Origin: UBA8389 sp035719105
Lineage (GTDB): Bacteria; Bacteroidota; Bacteroidia; Bacteroidales; UBA1402
Direction: 5' to 3'
Assembly (NCBI GenBank): GCA_035719105.1
Contig: DASTGN010000008.1
Span: forward strand, 1-64,000
DNA: 64,000 nucleotides
The notes under the pieces are model-generated. The model did not search any database. It had not been told where the DNA came from and saw only the letters and a list, made by a program, of their open reading frames with translations. Position numbers and translations under genes: made by a program. Below, piece by piece: positions 53,625-62,919 of this stretch (position 1 is the first letter of the stretch; every line of letters begins with the position of its first letter).

Positions 53625-54695
53625 TTAATGGGTCTGTGCAAATTCACGCATGGCATCTACCAAAACCTGTACACTTTCGATGGGAAGTGCATTGTAGGTA
53701 GAAGCGCGGAAACCACCGACTGAACGGTGTCCCTTAATTCCGACGATGTTTTTGGATGATGCAAACTTGTCGAACTCACCTTCCAAGTCTTCTTTGCCGT
53801 CGTTCATGACGAAACAAATGTTCATGATGGAACGGTCTTCTTTATTGGCAACGGTGCCCTTGAAGAATGGGTTGCTGTCGATTTCGTCGTAAAGCAATTG
53901 GGCTTTAGCGATGTTGCGTTGGTACAAAGCTTCAATACCTCCGATTTCCTTGTAATATTTCAATGTTTGCAATGCTGAATAGATGGGCAATACAGGAGGT
54001 GTATTGAACATGGATTCGCTTTTGATGTGTGTGGCATAGTTCAGCATCGTGGGAATGGGACGGCTTACTTTGCCCAAGGAATCCTTGCGAACGATGACCA
54101 AAGTCACACCGGCAGGAGCCAGGTTTTTCTGTGCACCAGCAAAGATCATTTCATAATTGGTGAAATCAATGGGACGTGAGAAAATGTCCGAAGACATGTC
54201 GCAAATGACGGGAACATCTACACTGGGATCTTGATGGACTTCTGTACCAAAAATGGTGTTGTTGGAACAAAAATAGAAATAATCGGAATCGGCCGGTATA
54301 TCCCAGTTTTTAGGGATGTAATTGTAATTGGCTTCTTTCGATGAGGCAGCGATGTGAACTTCACCAAAAAATTTGGCTTCTTTGATGGCGTTGCCCGCCC
54401 AGGTGCCGGTTTCCAAAAAGGATGCTTTCTTTTCCATATAATTATACGGTGCCATGCAGAACTGCAGACTGGCTCCGCCACCCAAGAAAAGGACTTCGAA
54501 TGCATCCGGAATGTTAAGTAATTCTTTGATTAGGGCACGAGCTTCGTCGCATACGGCTACGAACTCTTTGCTACGGTGCGAAACTTCCAGTAGTGAGAGG
54601 CCAGTTCCTGCAAATTCACGAACAGCATCTGCCGTTTGTTGAATGGTGAAATCACTCAGAATGGAAGGACCTGCGTAAAAATTATGCTTTTTCAT
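53625..54695 (-). CDS. serC: Phosphoserine aminotransferase
   Basis: SerC makes 3-phosphoserine from 3-phosphohydroxypyruvate and glutamate. The 356-residue class V aminotransferase starts HNFYAGPSILSD, has SHRSKEF, GGGASLQFCMAPYN, the Schiff-base Lys in FAGAQKNLAPAGVT and the end HRSVGGFRASTYNAL. Length is normal. serA and DUF1015 follow on the same strand. The third enzyme, serB, is not in the window. Confidence 0.97.
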   Translation of the reverse strand: MKKHNFYAGPSILSDFTIQQTADAVREFAGTGLSLLEVSHRSKEFVAVCDEARALIKELLNIPDAFEVLFLGGGASLQFCMAPYNYMEKKASFLETGTWAGNAIKEAKFFGEVHIAASSKEANYNYIPKNWDIPADSDYFYFCSNNTIFGTEVHQDPSVDVPVICDMSSDIFSRPIDFTNYEMIFAGAQKNLAPAGVTLVIVRKDSLGKVSRPIPTMLNYATHIKSESMFNTPPVLPIYSALQTLKYYKEIGGIEALYQRNIAKAQLLYDEIDSNPFFKGTVANKEDRSIMNICFVMNDGKEDLEGEFDKFASSKNIVGIKGHRSVGGFRASTYNALPIESVQVLVDAMREFAQTH

Positions 54696-54737
54696 ATAGA
54701 TGGAAATTGGTATTCGGGAGGGTGTTTAAAAACGCTG

Positions 54738-54745
54738 CGAAATTA
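54738..54745 (-). promoter_or_regulatory. Probable serC promoter, -7 element
   Basis: TAATTTCG on the minus strand, one mismatch to TAnnTTTG. Start near 54731, leader about 36 bases. Confidence 0.4.
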
Positions 54746-54792
54746 CGAAAATAATTTCTTTCAGCCACATAAAAAATCATTAATTTTTGGCG

Positions 54793-54800
54793 TACATTTG
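54793..54800 (+). promoter_or_regulatory. rarA promoter, -7 element
   Basis: TACATTTG, exact to consensus. Start near 54807, about 52 bases before the ATG. Confidence 0.55.
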
Positions 54801-54858
54801 TAGGGTTTGGGTAAACATTTGTTCGACTTTCCGCGAAATTTCTTTTGAATTATAACAC

Positions 54859-56136
54859 ATGGCACAACCTTTGGCTGAACGGCTGAGACCGAAAAAACTG
54901 GACGATTACATCGGTCAGAAACACCTGGTAGGGCCTGGAGCCGTGTTGCGGAAAATGATTGATTCTGGCAATATTTCATCCTTTATACTTTGGGGCCCTC
55001 CCGGCGTCGGTAAAACGACGTTGGCACGTATCATCGCCAATCAATTGGAGCGTCCTTTTTACACGTTGAGCGCCGTCAGTTCCGGTGTCAAGGATGTGCG
55101 TGAAATCATTGAGAAAGCCAAAAACAATCGTTTTTTCAATGCAGAAACCCATACCCCGATTTTGTTCATCGATGAAATACACCGGTTTAGCAAGTCGCAA
55201 CAAGATTCCCTGCTCGGAGCGGTTGAAAACGGAACGTTCGTTCTAATTGGCGCAACCACCGAAAACCCGTCCTTCGAAGTCATCAGTCCTCTCCTATCCC
55301 GTTGTCAGGTTTATGTATTGCATTCGCTGGAAGTAGACGATTTGGATGATTTGCTTCAGCGTGCTTTGACCACAGACAAAGAATTGCGCAAACGTGAAAT
55401 AAAGGTGCTCGAAAAAGAATCCTTGTTTCGCTTTTCAGGTGGCGATGCTCGCAAACTGCTGAATATCATTGAATTGGTAATAAATGCCGAAGAAGGTGAT
55501 GAACCAGTGGAAATCACGGATGCATTGGTGACTGAACGTCTGCAACAAAACCCGATGGCTTATGATAAAGATGGCGAGATGCACTACGACATCATTTCCG
55601 CTTTTATCAAATCCATCCGTGGCAGCGATCCAGAAGGGGCTGTATATTGGTTGGCCCGCATGGTGGCAGGCGGCGAAGACCCCAAATTCATTGCCCGACG
55701 CATGCTGATATCCGCTTCGGAAGACATTGGTTTGGCAAATCCGAACGCCTTGTTGCTTGCCAATGCCTGTTTTGATACCGTAAACAAACTTGGTTGGCCG
55801 GAAAGTCGAATTGCTTTGTCCGAATGTGCCATTTACCTGGCTTCATCTGCCAAGAGCAACTCCGCTTACATGGCCATTGGCACAGCGCTTGGAATCGTCG
55901 AAGAGACGGGCAATTTACCGGTGCCATTGCATCTTCGCAATGCTCCTACCAAGCTGATGAAGCAGCTTGAATATGGAAAAGGCTATAAGTATGCGCACGA
56001 TTACGAAAATAATTTCGTGGAACAAGAGTTCCTCCCCGCTAAATTGAAAGGTCGAAGCATCTGGAAACCGCAACTCAACGCTTCCGAGGCAAAATTGAAG
56101 GAATTTCTAAACAAGCTTTGGAAAAATAGGTTCTGA
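54859..56136 (+). CDS. rarA: Replication-associated recombination protein A (RarA/MgsA)
   Basis: A 425-residue AAA+ ATPase related to clamp loaders, acting at stalled replication forks. The start is PLAERLRPKKLDDYIGQKHL; Walker A is GPPGVGKTT, Walker B FIDEIHRF and sensor 1 GATTENPSFE. The C-terminal tetramerisation region includes SAFIKSIRGSDPEGAVYWLARM. It is a single-gene unit, divergent from serC. Confidence 0.96.
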   Translation: MAQPLAERLRPKKLDDYIGQKHLVGPGAVLRKMIDSGNISSFILWGPPGVGKTTLARIIANQLERPFYTLSAVSSGVKDVREIIEKAKNNRFFNAETHTPILFIDEIHRFSKSQQDSLLGAVENGTFVLIGATTENPSFEVISPLLSRCQVYVLHSLEVDDLDDLLQRALTTDKELRKREIKVLEKESLFRFSGGDARKLLNIIELVINAEEGDEPVEITDALVTERLQQNPMAYDKDGEMHYDIISAFIKSIRGSDPEGAVYWLARMVAGGEDPKFIARRMLISASEDIGLANPNALLLANACFDTVNKLGWPESRIALSECAIYLASSAKSNSAYMAIGTALGIVEETGNLPVPLHLRNAPTKLMKQLEYGKGYKYAHDYENNFVEQEFLPAKLKGRSIWKPQLNASEAKLKEFLNKLWKNRF

Positions 56137-56195
56137 TTGCCTGTTTTCAAACAATTTCTGTCAATTTTCAAACATCCCTGCACCGATTTTATCCC

Positions 56196-56203
56196 TACTT
56201 TTG
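56196..56203 (+). promoter_or_regulatory. GH105 promoter, -7 element
   Basis: TACTTTTG, exact to consensus. Start near 56210, 21 bases before ATG 56231; it excludes the in-frame TTG at 56201 as a start. Confidence 0.55.
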
Positions 56204-56230
56204 TCGGATTACCAACCAAAAACCTTCATC

Positions 56231-57358
56231 ATGCAAAAGATTTTATGGGGCCTCATGCTGCTGCTTTTCGGATCAACATCGTTGTTGAGTCAAAACGTAC
56301 CTGACAGAAAATTCATCCTTAAAACGATGGAACTCGCCAACGACACTTTCATGACCAAACATGCTGACTTCACGGCGCCGACAACCGGTGGCGGAAAGTT
56401 ACGACCAAGCAACATCTGGACTCGCGGGGTCTATTACGAAGGCTTAATGGCATTGCATCAACTTTGTCCGCGTGAAAAATACTATCAATACGCTTTAGGA
56501 TGGGCTGAATTCCACAAATGGGGTTTCCGTGACGGAAATGTGACCCGAAATGCCGATAATTATTGTGCTGCACAAACCTATATCGATTTATACAACCTTT
56601 ATCCCACTCCCGATAAGCTGAAAAATACCCGTGCTTTGATGGGTATGTTAGTCAACACACCTCAAAACGATGATTGGACTTGGATTGATGCCATCCAAAT
56701 GGGCATGCCGGTTTTTGCAAAAATGGGTGTGCTGGAAAACGACAACCGCTATTTTGAAAAAGCCTGGAAAATGTACGAACACACTCGGAACATTCAAGGC
56801 GGAAAAGGATTGTGGAACCCTGCTGACGGATTGTGGTGGCGTGATGCAGACTTCTGCCCTCCCTACAAGGAACCGAACGGGGAAGATTGTTATTGGTCAC
56901 GAGGCAATGGATGGGTTTATGCAGCTTTGGTTCGGGTAATGGATATCATGCCGGCCAAAGAAGCACACCGCAAAGCCTATTTAGCCGATTTCAAGGCGAT
57001 GTCCAAGGCCTTGAAGGCCTGTCAACGCAACGATGGATTTTGGAACGTCAGCCTACACGATTCGAAACATTTCGGTGGCAAGGAAGTAACCGGCACCTCT
57101 TTATTCGTTTATGGCATGGCTTGGGGCATCCGTCAGGGCATTCTCTCGCGTTCAGAGTATCTTCCCGTCGTGCTGAAAGCTTGGAATGCAATGGCAACCG
57201 AAGCAGTTCATCACGATGGATTTTTAGGCTACGTTCAAGGAACCGGCAAGGAACCCAAGGACAGTCAGCCAGTTACTTACAACGTGGTGGTTGACTTCGA
57301 CGATTTCGGCTTGGGATGCTTTTTGCTGGCCGGATCGGAAATGTACAAGTTGAACTAA
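56231..57358 (+). CDS. GH105 unsaturated rhamnogalacturonyl hydrolase
   Basis: A 375-residue secreted hydrolase (signal peptide to about residue 22, LLSQ). It has the (alpha/alpha)6 barrel pattern of GH88/GH105, with SNIWTRGVYYEGLMAL, DNYCAAQTYIDLY (conserved Asp), WTWIDAIQMGMPVFAK and CYWSRGNGWVYAALV. Members remove the unsaturated galacturonate left on rhamnogalacturonan oligosaccharides by lyases. It fits the pectin cluster to the right but is on the opposite strand with its own promoter, converging on the GH51-CE12 gene. Confidence 0.92.
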   Translation: MQKILWGLMLLLFGSTSLLSQNVPDRKFILKTMELANDTFMTKHADFTAPTTGGGKLRPSNIWTRGVYYEGLMALHQLCPREKYYQYALGWAEFHKWGFRDGNVTRNADNYCAAQTYIDLYNLYPTPDKLKNTRALMGMLVNTPQNDDWTWIDAIQMGMPVFAKMGVLENDNRYFEKAWKMYEHTRNIQGGKGLWNPADGLWWRDADFCPPYKEPNGEDCYWSRGNGWVYAALVRVMDIMPAKEAHRKAYLADFKAMSKALKACQRNDGFWNVSLHDSKHFGGKEVTGTSLFVYGMAWGIRQGILSRSEYLPVVLKAWNAMATEAVHHDGFLGYVQGTGKEPKDSQPVTYNVVVDFDDFGLGCFLLAGSEMYKLN

Positions 57359-57383
57359 GTTTTTTATATTAAAAGACATTGCG

Positions 57384-60086
57384 TCATTTGACCCAAGCAC
57401 TCAGTTTGCAGTCTTTCAGGTTTTTGACAGCCTGGGCAATGATGAAGGCATTGAGTTTGGCTCCAGCTTGGGAGGTGTGGGTATGGTCACCCCAGTACAT
57501 GGATGCAACGAAATCCTGCCCCAGAGCATCGTATTTGTCCGATACCAAGCTGTTTAGGTCAATGAAAGCTGCTCCAGCCTGTTCCGCTGCTTGTTTAGCC
57601 CAAAGTCCGTAGGAGTCACCGCTCCGTATGATTTTGCCGTCCCTCCATTCGTTGCGTGGAATGAGGCTGCACACAATGGGGATGGCACCGTGAGCTTTGG
57701 CTTCGGTGATGTATTGGCGCATATACCAACCGTAAGTATGAACCAACAGGGAATCTTTGGTGGCATCCATAAAATAGTTTTTGGCTTCTTCGCCATTGCC
57801 TTTCAGGGTTCCTCTTGGACGTTGAATGTCATTGGGAGAACCGCCATCGTTATGACCGAACTGCATGATGACATAATCGCCCGGTTTGATGGAACTCAAA
57901 ACTTTGTCCCAAAGGCCTTCTTCGATGTAGGTGCGGCTGCTGCGACCTCCCAAAGCACAGTTTTCAACATATACAGAATCAGCATTGAGGAAATCGCCGA
58001 GGTAGGCACCCCATCCCCATTGACCGTTGCTTCCCGTTCCGTCACCATTTTTAACTGTTGAATCTCCGATGGTGAAAACGGTTGGTTTGCCAGCTAGTCC
58101 GTGCAATCCAGGTGTTTTGCCTGCATCCGAAACCTTAGCGTCCGACAATTGAATCACCAGGATAGTAAAAGATTGTGCGGCGGCGGCAAATTCGAATTTC
58201 GAACCCACCAGTTCAAGCGTTGCTTCTTCTGGAATGAATTGATCCATCTTGCCCAATGCATTGACCGCCTTGAGGTTGTCGTTTTGCATGCGAATCATCT
58301 TAACAGAAGCTACTTTCTGCTTGTAACCTTCTAAAACAATACTCAAGGTTTGAGCCTTCATTTCCTTGTTGACCAACTTGATGACAATCGTATTGGTTTT
58401 GGCATCTCTCACGCTGCTGGCATACAATCCGTTTTGGCCAGTGAGCGGCTGACCGGCTGACAGGGCTGACAAGACATCGGTACCTTTGAATTGGCTGTAC
58501 AATTGTTGAACATGATAATTAGGTGTCAAGATGCGGTGCAGGTTGTCAAACCATATCAAATCGGGGTTCCACTGCCATGCATCCACATGTGCGAATAAGG
58601 GTGCATAGGTTGCCAGGCGTACCACATCGGCATTGCGTTCCAGGCCAGTCATAAAGGCTGCTTCAGACAGGGCTGAAAGGTAATTGTTGGCTTTTCTGGC
58701 GGTTGCATCGTGCGAAGCATATTCCCCTGCGAACACTTTGGGTCCGGTTCGGTTGTATTTGTCATAACGAGTGGCATTTGCGTAAAACCAGTCTGGAGAT
58801 TTGTAATAATGTTCATCCACCAGATTGGTTTTGAGACGACGCATTTCTGGCCACAGGTAATCAAATTCCTTACCATCGGCAGATGGACCGGCACTACCGA
58901 GAATCTGGATGTTCGGATACTTGGCGCGAATGGCTTTAATGAATGGTTCCAGGCGTTCTGGATATTCCTTGCCCCATTGTTCGTTTCCAATAGCCAGGTA
59001 TTTCAGCCCAAAAGGAGCAGGATGACCCATTTCGGAACGAACCTTACCCCATTTCGTGGAAGGATCTCCATTGGCGAATTCAATCAATTCGAGCGCATCC
59101 TGTACATAGGGATCTATTTCGGCAACGGGAACATGTGCAGAAGCACTTTTGTTCTGGAACTGGCATGAAAGTCCGACATTGATTACTGGAAGTGGCGCGG
59201 CACCGATGTCTTCGGCCAATTGAAAATATTCAAAGAATCCTAAGCCATAGGATTGAAAATAATCCGGAAAGAAACGGTTCGTGAAGGTATATTGCCAACG
59301 GTTTATGTTCAAGGGACGGTTTTCGACCGCTCCAATCGTATTTTTCCACTGGTAGCGGGTATTTAAATCGGTTCCTTCCACAATGCAACCACCGGGAAAA
59401 CGGAATACACCTGGATGCAAATCGGCCAATGATTGCGCAAGGTCTTTGCGGAGCCCATTTTCGCGACCTTTCCACGTATCGGTGGGAAACAGCGAAATAT
59501 GTTCGAGGTCAACCTGATCTCCGGAAACAAAGAAAATACGCATGCGACCTTTCAATACCTCCCGATTGGAAGTTAGTTCCACCTGGTACTTTTTCCAATC
59601 GCCACCATTGATAACCACAGATTTCTGATTGATGACCTCGTTTTGATCATCTATCAATTCCACTCGAATTTTTTGTTCTCCATTCAATGCTCTGGCATAG
59701 GCTGAAAAACGGTAGCTTGACCCTTTATCAAAGCCCATTCCACGAAAACCTTCATTCTCCAGGCCTGTCTGTTTAGAGGGATGGTCCGGTTTTTTAAGGC
59801 GGACATAGTTTGGATTTTTGACAAATGGGCCTCCAACGGTTTCCACCGAGACATTTCCAAATGTATTCCAACCCATCAGGTTCTGAGGAAAATCAAAGGA
59901 TCTATTTTTAACTAATTCGGCATACAATCCGCCGTCGGCACCAAAGTTGATGTCTTCGAAAAAGATTCCATACATGTCAGGATTCACGGAAGCGATGGAC
60001 TTTTTAGTCTGAATTTGCAGGGAAGTTTGCCCCAATACAGAAAGGCTGAACAGCACTGCTGTACCTGCAACGATTAATTTTTTCAT
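57384..60086 (-). CDS. GH51 arabinofuranosidase fused to CE12 acetylesterase
   Basis: A 900-residue secreted two-enzyme protein (signal peptide ending LSVLGQ). Residues about 25-650 are a GH51 alpha-L-arabinofuranosidase: DMYGIFFEDINFGADGGLYA, acid/base Glu369 (GNEQWG), nucleophile Glu455 (FAGEYASHD) and a C-terminal beta-sandwich. Residues about 660-900 are an SGNH esterase of the rhamnogalacturonan-acetylesterase type (CE12): Ser676 in TIGDSTVKNG, MQFGHNDGG, and Asp867/His870 in WGDHTHTS. The fusion would remove arabinose side chains and acetyl groups from the same pectin molecule. It starts 15 bases after the GH106 gene. I see no frameshift at the join. Confidence 0.93.
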   Translation of the reverse strand: MKKLIVAGTAVLFSLSVLGQTSLQIQTKKSIASVNPDMYGIFFEDINFGADGGLYAELVKNRSFDFPQNLMGWNTFGNVSVETVGGPFVKNPNYVRLKKPDHPSKQTGLENEGFRGMGFDKGSSYRFSAYARALNGEQKIRVELIDDQNEVINQKSVVINGGDWKKYQVELTSNREVLKGRMRIFFVSGDQVDLEHISLFPTDTWKGRENGLRKDLAQSLADLHPGVFRFPGGCIVEGTDLNTRYQWKNTIGAVENRPLNINRWQYTFTNRFFPDYFQSYGLGFFEYFQLAEDIGAAPLPVINVGLSCQFQNKSASAHVPVAEIDPYVQDALELIEFANGDPSTKWGKVRSEMGHPAPFGLKYLAIGNEQWGKEYPERLEPFIKAIRAKYPNIQILGSAGPSADGKEFDYLWPEMRRLKTNLVDEHYYKSPDWFYANATRYDKYNRTGPKVFAGEYASHDATARKANNYLSALSEAAFMTGLERNADVVRLATYAPLFAHVDAWQWNPDLIWFDNLHRILTPNYHVQQLYSQFKGTDVLSALSAGQPLTGQNGLYASSVRDAKTNTIVIKLVNKEMKAQTLSIVLEGYKQKVASVKMIRMQNDNLKAVNALGKMDQFIPEEATLELVGSKFEFAAAAQSFTILVIQLSDAKVSDAGKTPGLHGLAGKPTVFTIGDSTVKNGDGTGSNGQWGWGAYLGDFLNADSVYVENCALGGRSSRTYIEEGLWDKVLSSIKPGDYVIMQFGHNDGGSPNDIQRPRGTLKGNGEEAKNYFMDATKDSLLVHTYGWYMRQYITEAKAHGAIPIVCSLIPRNEWRDGKIIRSGDSYGLWAKQAAEQAGAAFIDLNSLVSDKYDALGQDFVASMYWGDHTHTSQAGAKLNAFIIAQAVKNLKDCKLSAWVK

Positions 60087-60101
60087 AGATATTGAAATAA
60101 G

Positions 60102-62915
60102 TTATTCGGTTTTCAAAAACATGGGAATGAGTTTTGGCGCTTGAGTCAAGCCAGAAGGCATAACCGGCCAGTTGCCATAAGTAGTATTTTGGTAAAGGAC
60201 ATCCACGAAATTGATTTCCTTGAATATACGCCATTTAACACCACGTCTGTCGTAATCTGCGATACGGTTGGCTGGCAAATTGGTCACATCAATGTCGATG
60301 GTGTTTAACTTGCCTGGTTTCAGATAGGAACCTATTTTTATGGTATACGGTACACTCCAACAGATTCCAGCGAATTGTCCATTGACATAAACTCTGGCAC
60401 TCTCATTAACCGTACCGAGATCGAGCACCCATTCGTCCGACTGTTTTTTGAGCATCTTAAATTTAAGGCTGTATCGACCCGTTCCAATATAAATGGAAGC
60501 ACTATCAGTCTTCAAAGTCGTCCACGATACGGGTTCATCCTTCATGATAAAGGTTCCGGGAATGGTCGGAAGGCCTTGTGTGAATTGAAAGTTCCATGCC
60601 CCTTTCAGAATTTGGGCTTGTGATTTTCCCAAAATGGGATACTCGGCAACTGCGACATCCTGATCGTTAAACGTGCGTAGAATCAGGGACTGCCCTGCCT
60701 TGAGTTGCAAATAGACCTGCGTCTGACCGTCTACCGAACGAATGTTTGCTTTGCCACTCTCACCCGTCAATGGGTTGAAAATCATTGCAGATTTGCATGA
60801 AGTAGCGATGGGAATCCAGTTGTCGATTTCCTTGTTGGTTAGCTGCGCCAGGAAATAAACTGAACCATCTTCCATGGAACGACGGACGAAGGAGGCTCCA
60901 AAATCCTTCGTTATCCGTTCACATTTGCAGTGATTGGGAGCATTAGCCAACATGGTATCGAGGTCTGAACCATATAAAACCCAACCCTTGTCCATTGGTT
61001 TTTTGGAATAGGTTGTCAAATCTTGTGAAAGCTGATATTGAGACAACGCATTCTGTAACTGCTGCTTACGTTCTGTTACCTGGTTCAATCCAGGAACATC
61101 GTTCGGCAAACGGTTCAAAAAGGCCACGGTGGCTCCTTGCTTGGACAATTGAACCAATTTCTGCATGGTTTCCACTGGCATGAAATGGCAGTCGGGCACC
61201 AGAATTATTTTGTATTTACCACCTAATGTCTGAATTTCATTTCCTTGAACATCAGCCTTTTGAAGTTGGCTATCGGAAACGAAATCCAAATCGTATCCCA
61301 ATTCGCGGATTTTGTAGACCATTTTTTGGAAATATGGCAATTTCTCAGAAATCTGGTGGATATCGAAGGTCACATAATTGGATTTGCGGTAATTCTGCCA
61401 AATATCATATATGGGCAAGTAGACCAATACTTCGTTGTCAGGATTGCCCGCTTGCAGGAAGGATTGAACCCGGGATACATAAGTGTTCAGACCTATCATG
61501 TCCCTGAAAATGGTGTTGTTCGGATTCACTTGGATGGAAGCATAGAACATCCAACCCGGCCAAGCAGCTTCTTTGGGAGTATAAGGCGAACCGTGATAGA
61601 ATACGCGGTTGATGCCGTTTAAGAAAAGTTGGTCAATTTCTGGCTTGATTTGCGACAGTGAAGTGCGGAAATGTTCTGTCAGCCAGGTCATGCTTTCGCA
61701 AGAAGTATAGGGTTTCCCAGCCACGTGTGCCGCAGAAGACGCAAATTTCAACGTAACGGGGTTGGAATCACTTTCCTTGATTCTATCGTCCACCCTCAGA
61801 CCCGGAATGTCGTACCTATTTTGACCAAAGGATTCACATTCAGGGATGTCCATGGCTGCATAAAGATCGAGCAATTGACCGGGTGAACCGTGTGCCTGAT
61901 TCCGCGTCAAGGAACCACGAGCGTGTGCCCATTCGGTCCAGGGAATGGTGAAGTTGTACAACAACATGTCCGAAATCGTTTCTCTGTAATCGCATATTAC
62001 CCTGGAAATGATGTTAGGATCGCCGATTCCAAGAAATTCGGGCAAGTAATCTGCCAAATCATAGCCACGCCTTGTTTTGAATTCATTCAGAAAATTTTCT
62101 GACCAATCGGCTCCATACACTTCGTACGAATCGTTGAAGAAGGTCTTTGGCCAAGCAGTGCCATTGTTTGCAAATGCCTCATCGTAGCGTTTGAGAAACA
62201 TTTGCAGCGCCTCTTTGGACAAATGGTCCATGACCAACCCTTGTCCGCCAGGAGCAGCTCTTTTGACCTGTTGCAACGTTTTGCCTGAAAAAAGCACAAA
62301 GAATTCACCATCTTGGTCGACGTTGTAGTTCAGTAGGTTGTCTTTTAGCTGGTTCAAGGGTATTTGTGCCCGGGTTCCGTCGGCACCGACAAATAAAATG
62401 GACAAGATTTTGGAGACAGAACGCTGTTTCACGTCATTGCTCTGGATGAATAAGGTTTGCGTCTTGGTTTTACTCCCAGGAACGGTTTTGACTGGATACC
62501 GTTGGATGAATTGCTTGGTAGCGGCATGTTCCGCATCGATTTGCGGGCCTCCGAATGGCCAACCGGTGGCTCCATTCATATCTACCTGGATATTCAACCG
62601 TTTGCCTTCAGATTGGGTGAACTGGAGCATTTGCATCCATTTGGGTGACAAGAATTCGATATCATTGGCATCGTTCCCTTGTACACCATATATTGGAGTG
62701 ATTTCCACGCTCCCGATCCCTGCCTTTGACAACTCTTCAAGGTTCCAGGTCAGGTTTTTTTCATCAACGGCGCTGCCCATCCACCACCAGCGGACACCGG
62801 GTTTGTTTTCAGTACGAATGTTTGGCCACTTCGTATTGGCGGCTGAAACGGATAAACCAACGGATAGAATCAGGACTACGCCTGCGAGAATGACTCGAAG
62901 TGGGTTGTTTCGCAT
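60102..62915 (-). CDS. GH106 alpha-L-rhamnosidase
   Basis: A secreted protein of about 937 residues. The mature start has GVRWWWMGSAVDEKNLTWNL and GIGSVEITPIYGVQG, the hallmark of GH106, the rhamnosidases of rhamnogalacturonan loci. The middle has a long catalytic region with TFFNDSYEVYGADWSENF; the last 130 residues form a galactose-binding-like beta-sandwich (VYVNGQFAGICWSVPY). I start at ATG 62915, right after the upstream gene's stop; ATG 62939 would overlap it by 20 bases and is the alternative. The GH51-CE12 gene follows. Confidence 0.92.
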   Translation of the reverse strand: MRNNPLRVILAGVVLILSVGLSVSAANTKWPNIRTENKPGVRWWWMGSAVDEKNLTWNLEELSKAGIGSVEITPIYGVQGNDANDIEFLSPKWMQMLQFTQSEGKRLNIQVDMNGATGWPFGGPQIDAEHAATKQFIQRYPVKTVPGSKTKTQTLFIQSNDVKQRSVSKILSILFVGADGTRAQIPLNQLKDNLLNYNVDQDGEFFVLFSGKTLQQVKRAAPGGQGLVMDHLSKEALQMFLKRYDEAFANNGTAWPKTFFNDSYEVYGADWSENFLNEFKTRRGYDLADYLPEFLGIGDPNIISRVICDYRETISDMLLYNFTIPWTEWAHARGSLTRNQAHGSPGQLLDLYAAMDIPECESFGQNRYDIPGLRVDDRIKESDSNPVTLKFASSAAHVAGKPYTSCESMTWLTEHFRTSLSQIKPEIDQLFLNGINRVFYHGSPYTPKEAAWPGWMFYASIQVNPNNTIFRDMIGLNTYVSRVQSFLQAGNPDNEVLVYLPIYDIWQNYRKSNYVTFDIHQISEKLPYFQKMVYKIRELGYDLDFVSDSQLQKADVQGNEIQTLGGKYKIILVPDCHFMPVETMQKLVQLSKQGATVAFLNRLPNDVPGLNQVTERKQQLQNALSQYQLSQDLTTYSKKPMDKGWVLYGSDLDTMLANAPNHCKCERITKDFGASFVRRSMEDGSVYFLAQLTNKEIDNWIPIATSCKSAMIFNPLTGESGKANIRSVDGQTQVYLQLKAGQSLILRTFNDQDVAVAEYPILGKSQAQILKGAWNFQFTQGLPTIPGTFIMKDEPVSWTTLKTDSASIYIGTGRYSLKFKMLKKQSDEWVLDLGTVNESARVYVNGQFAGICWSVPYTIKIGSYLKPGKLNTIDIDVTNLPANRIADYDRRGVKWRIFKEINFVDVLYQNTTYGNWPVMPSGLTQAPKLIPMFLKTE

Positions 62916-62919
62916 GGTC

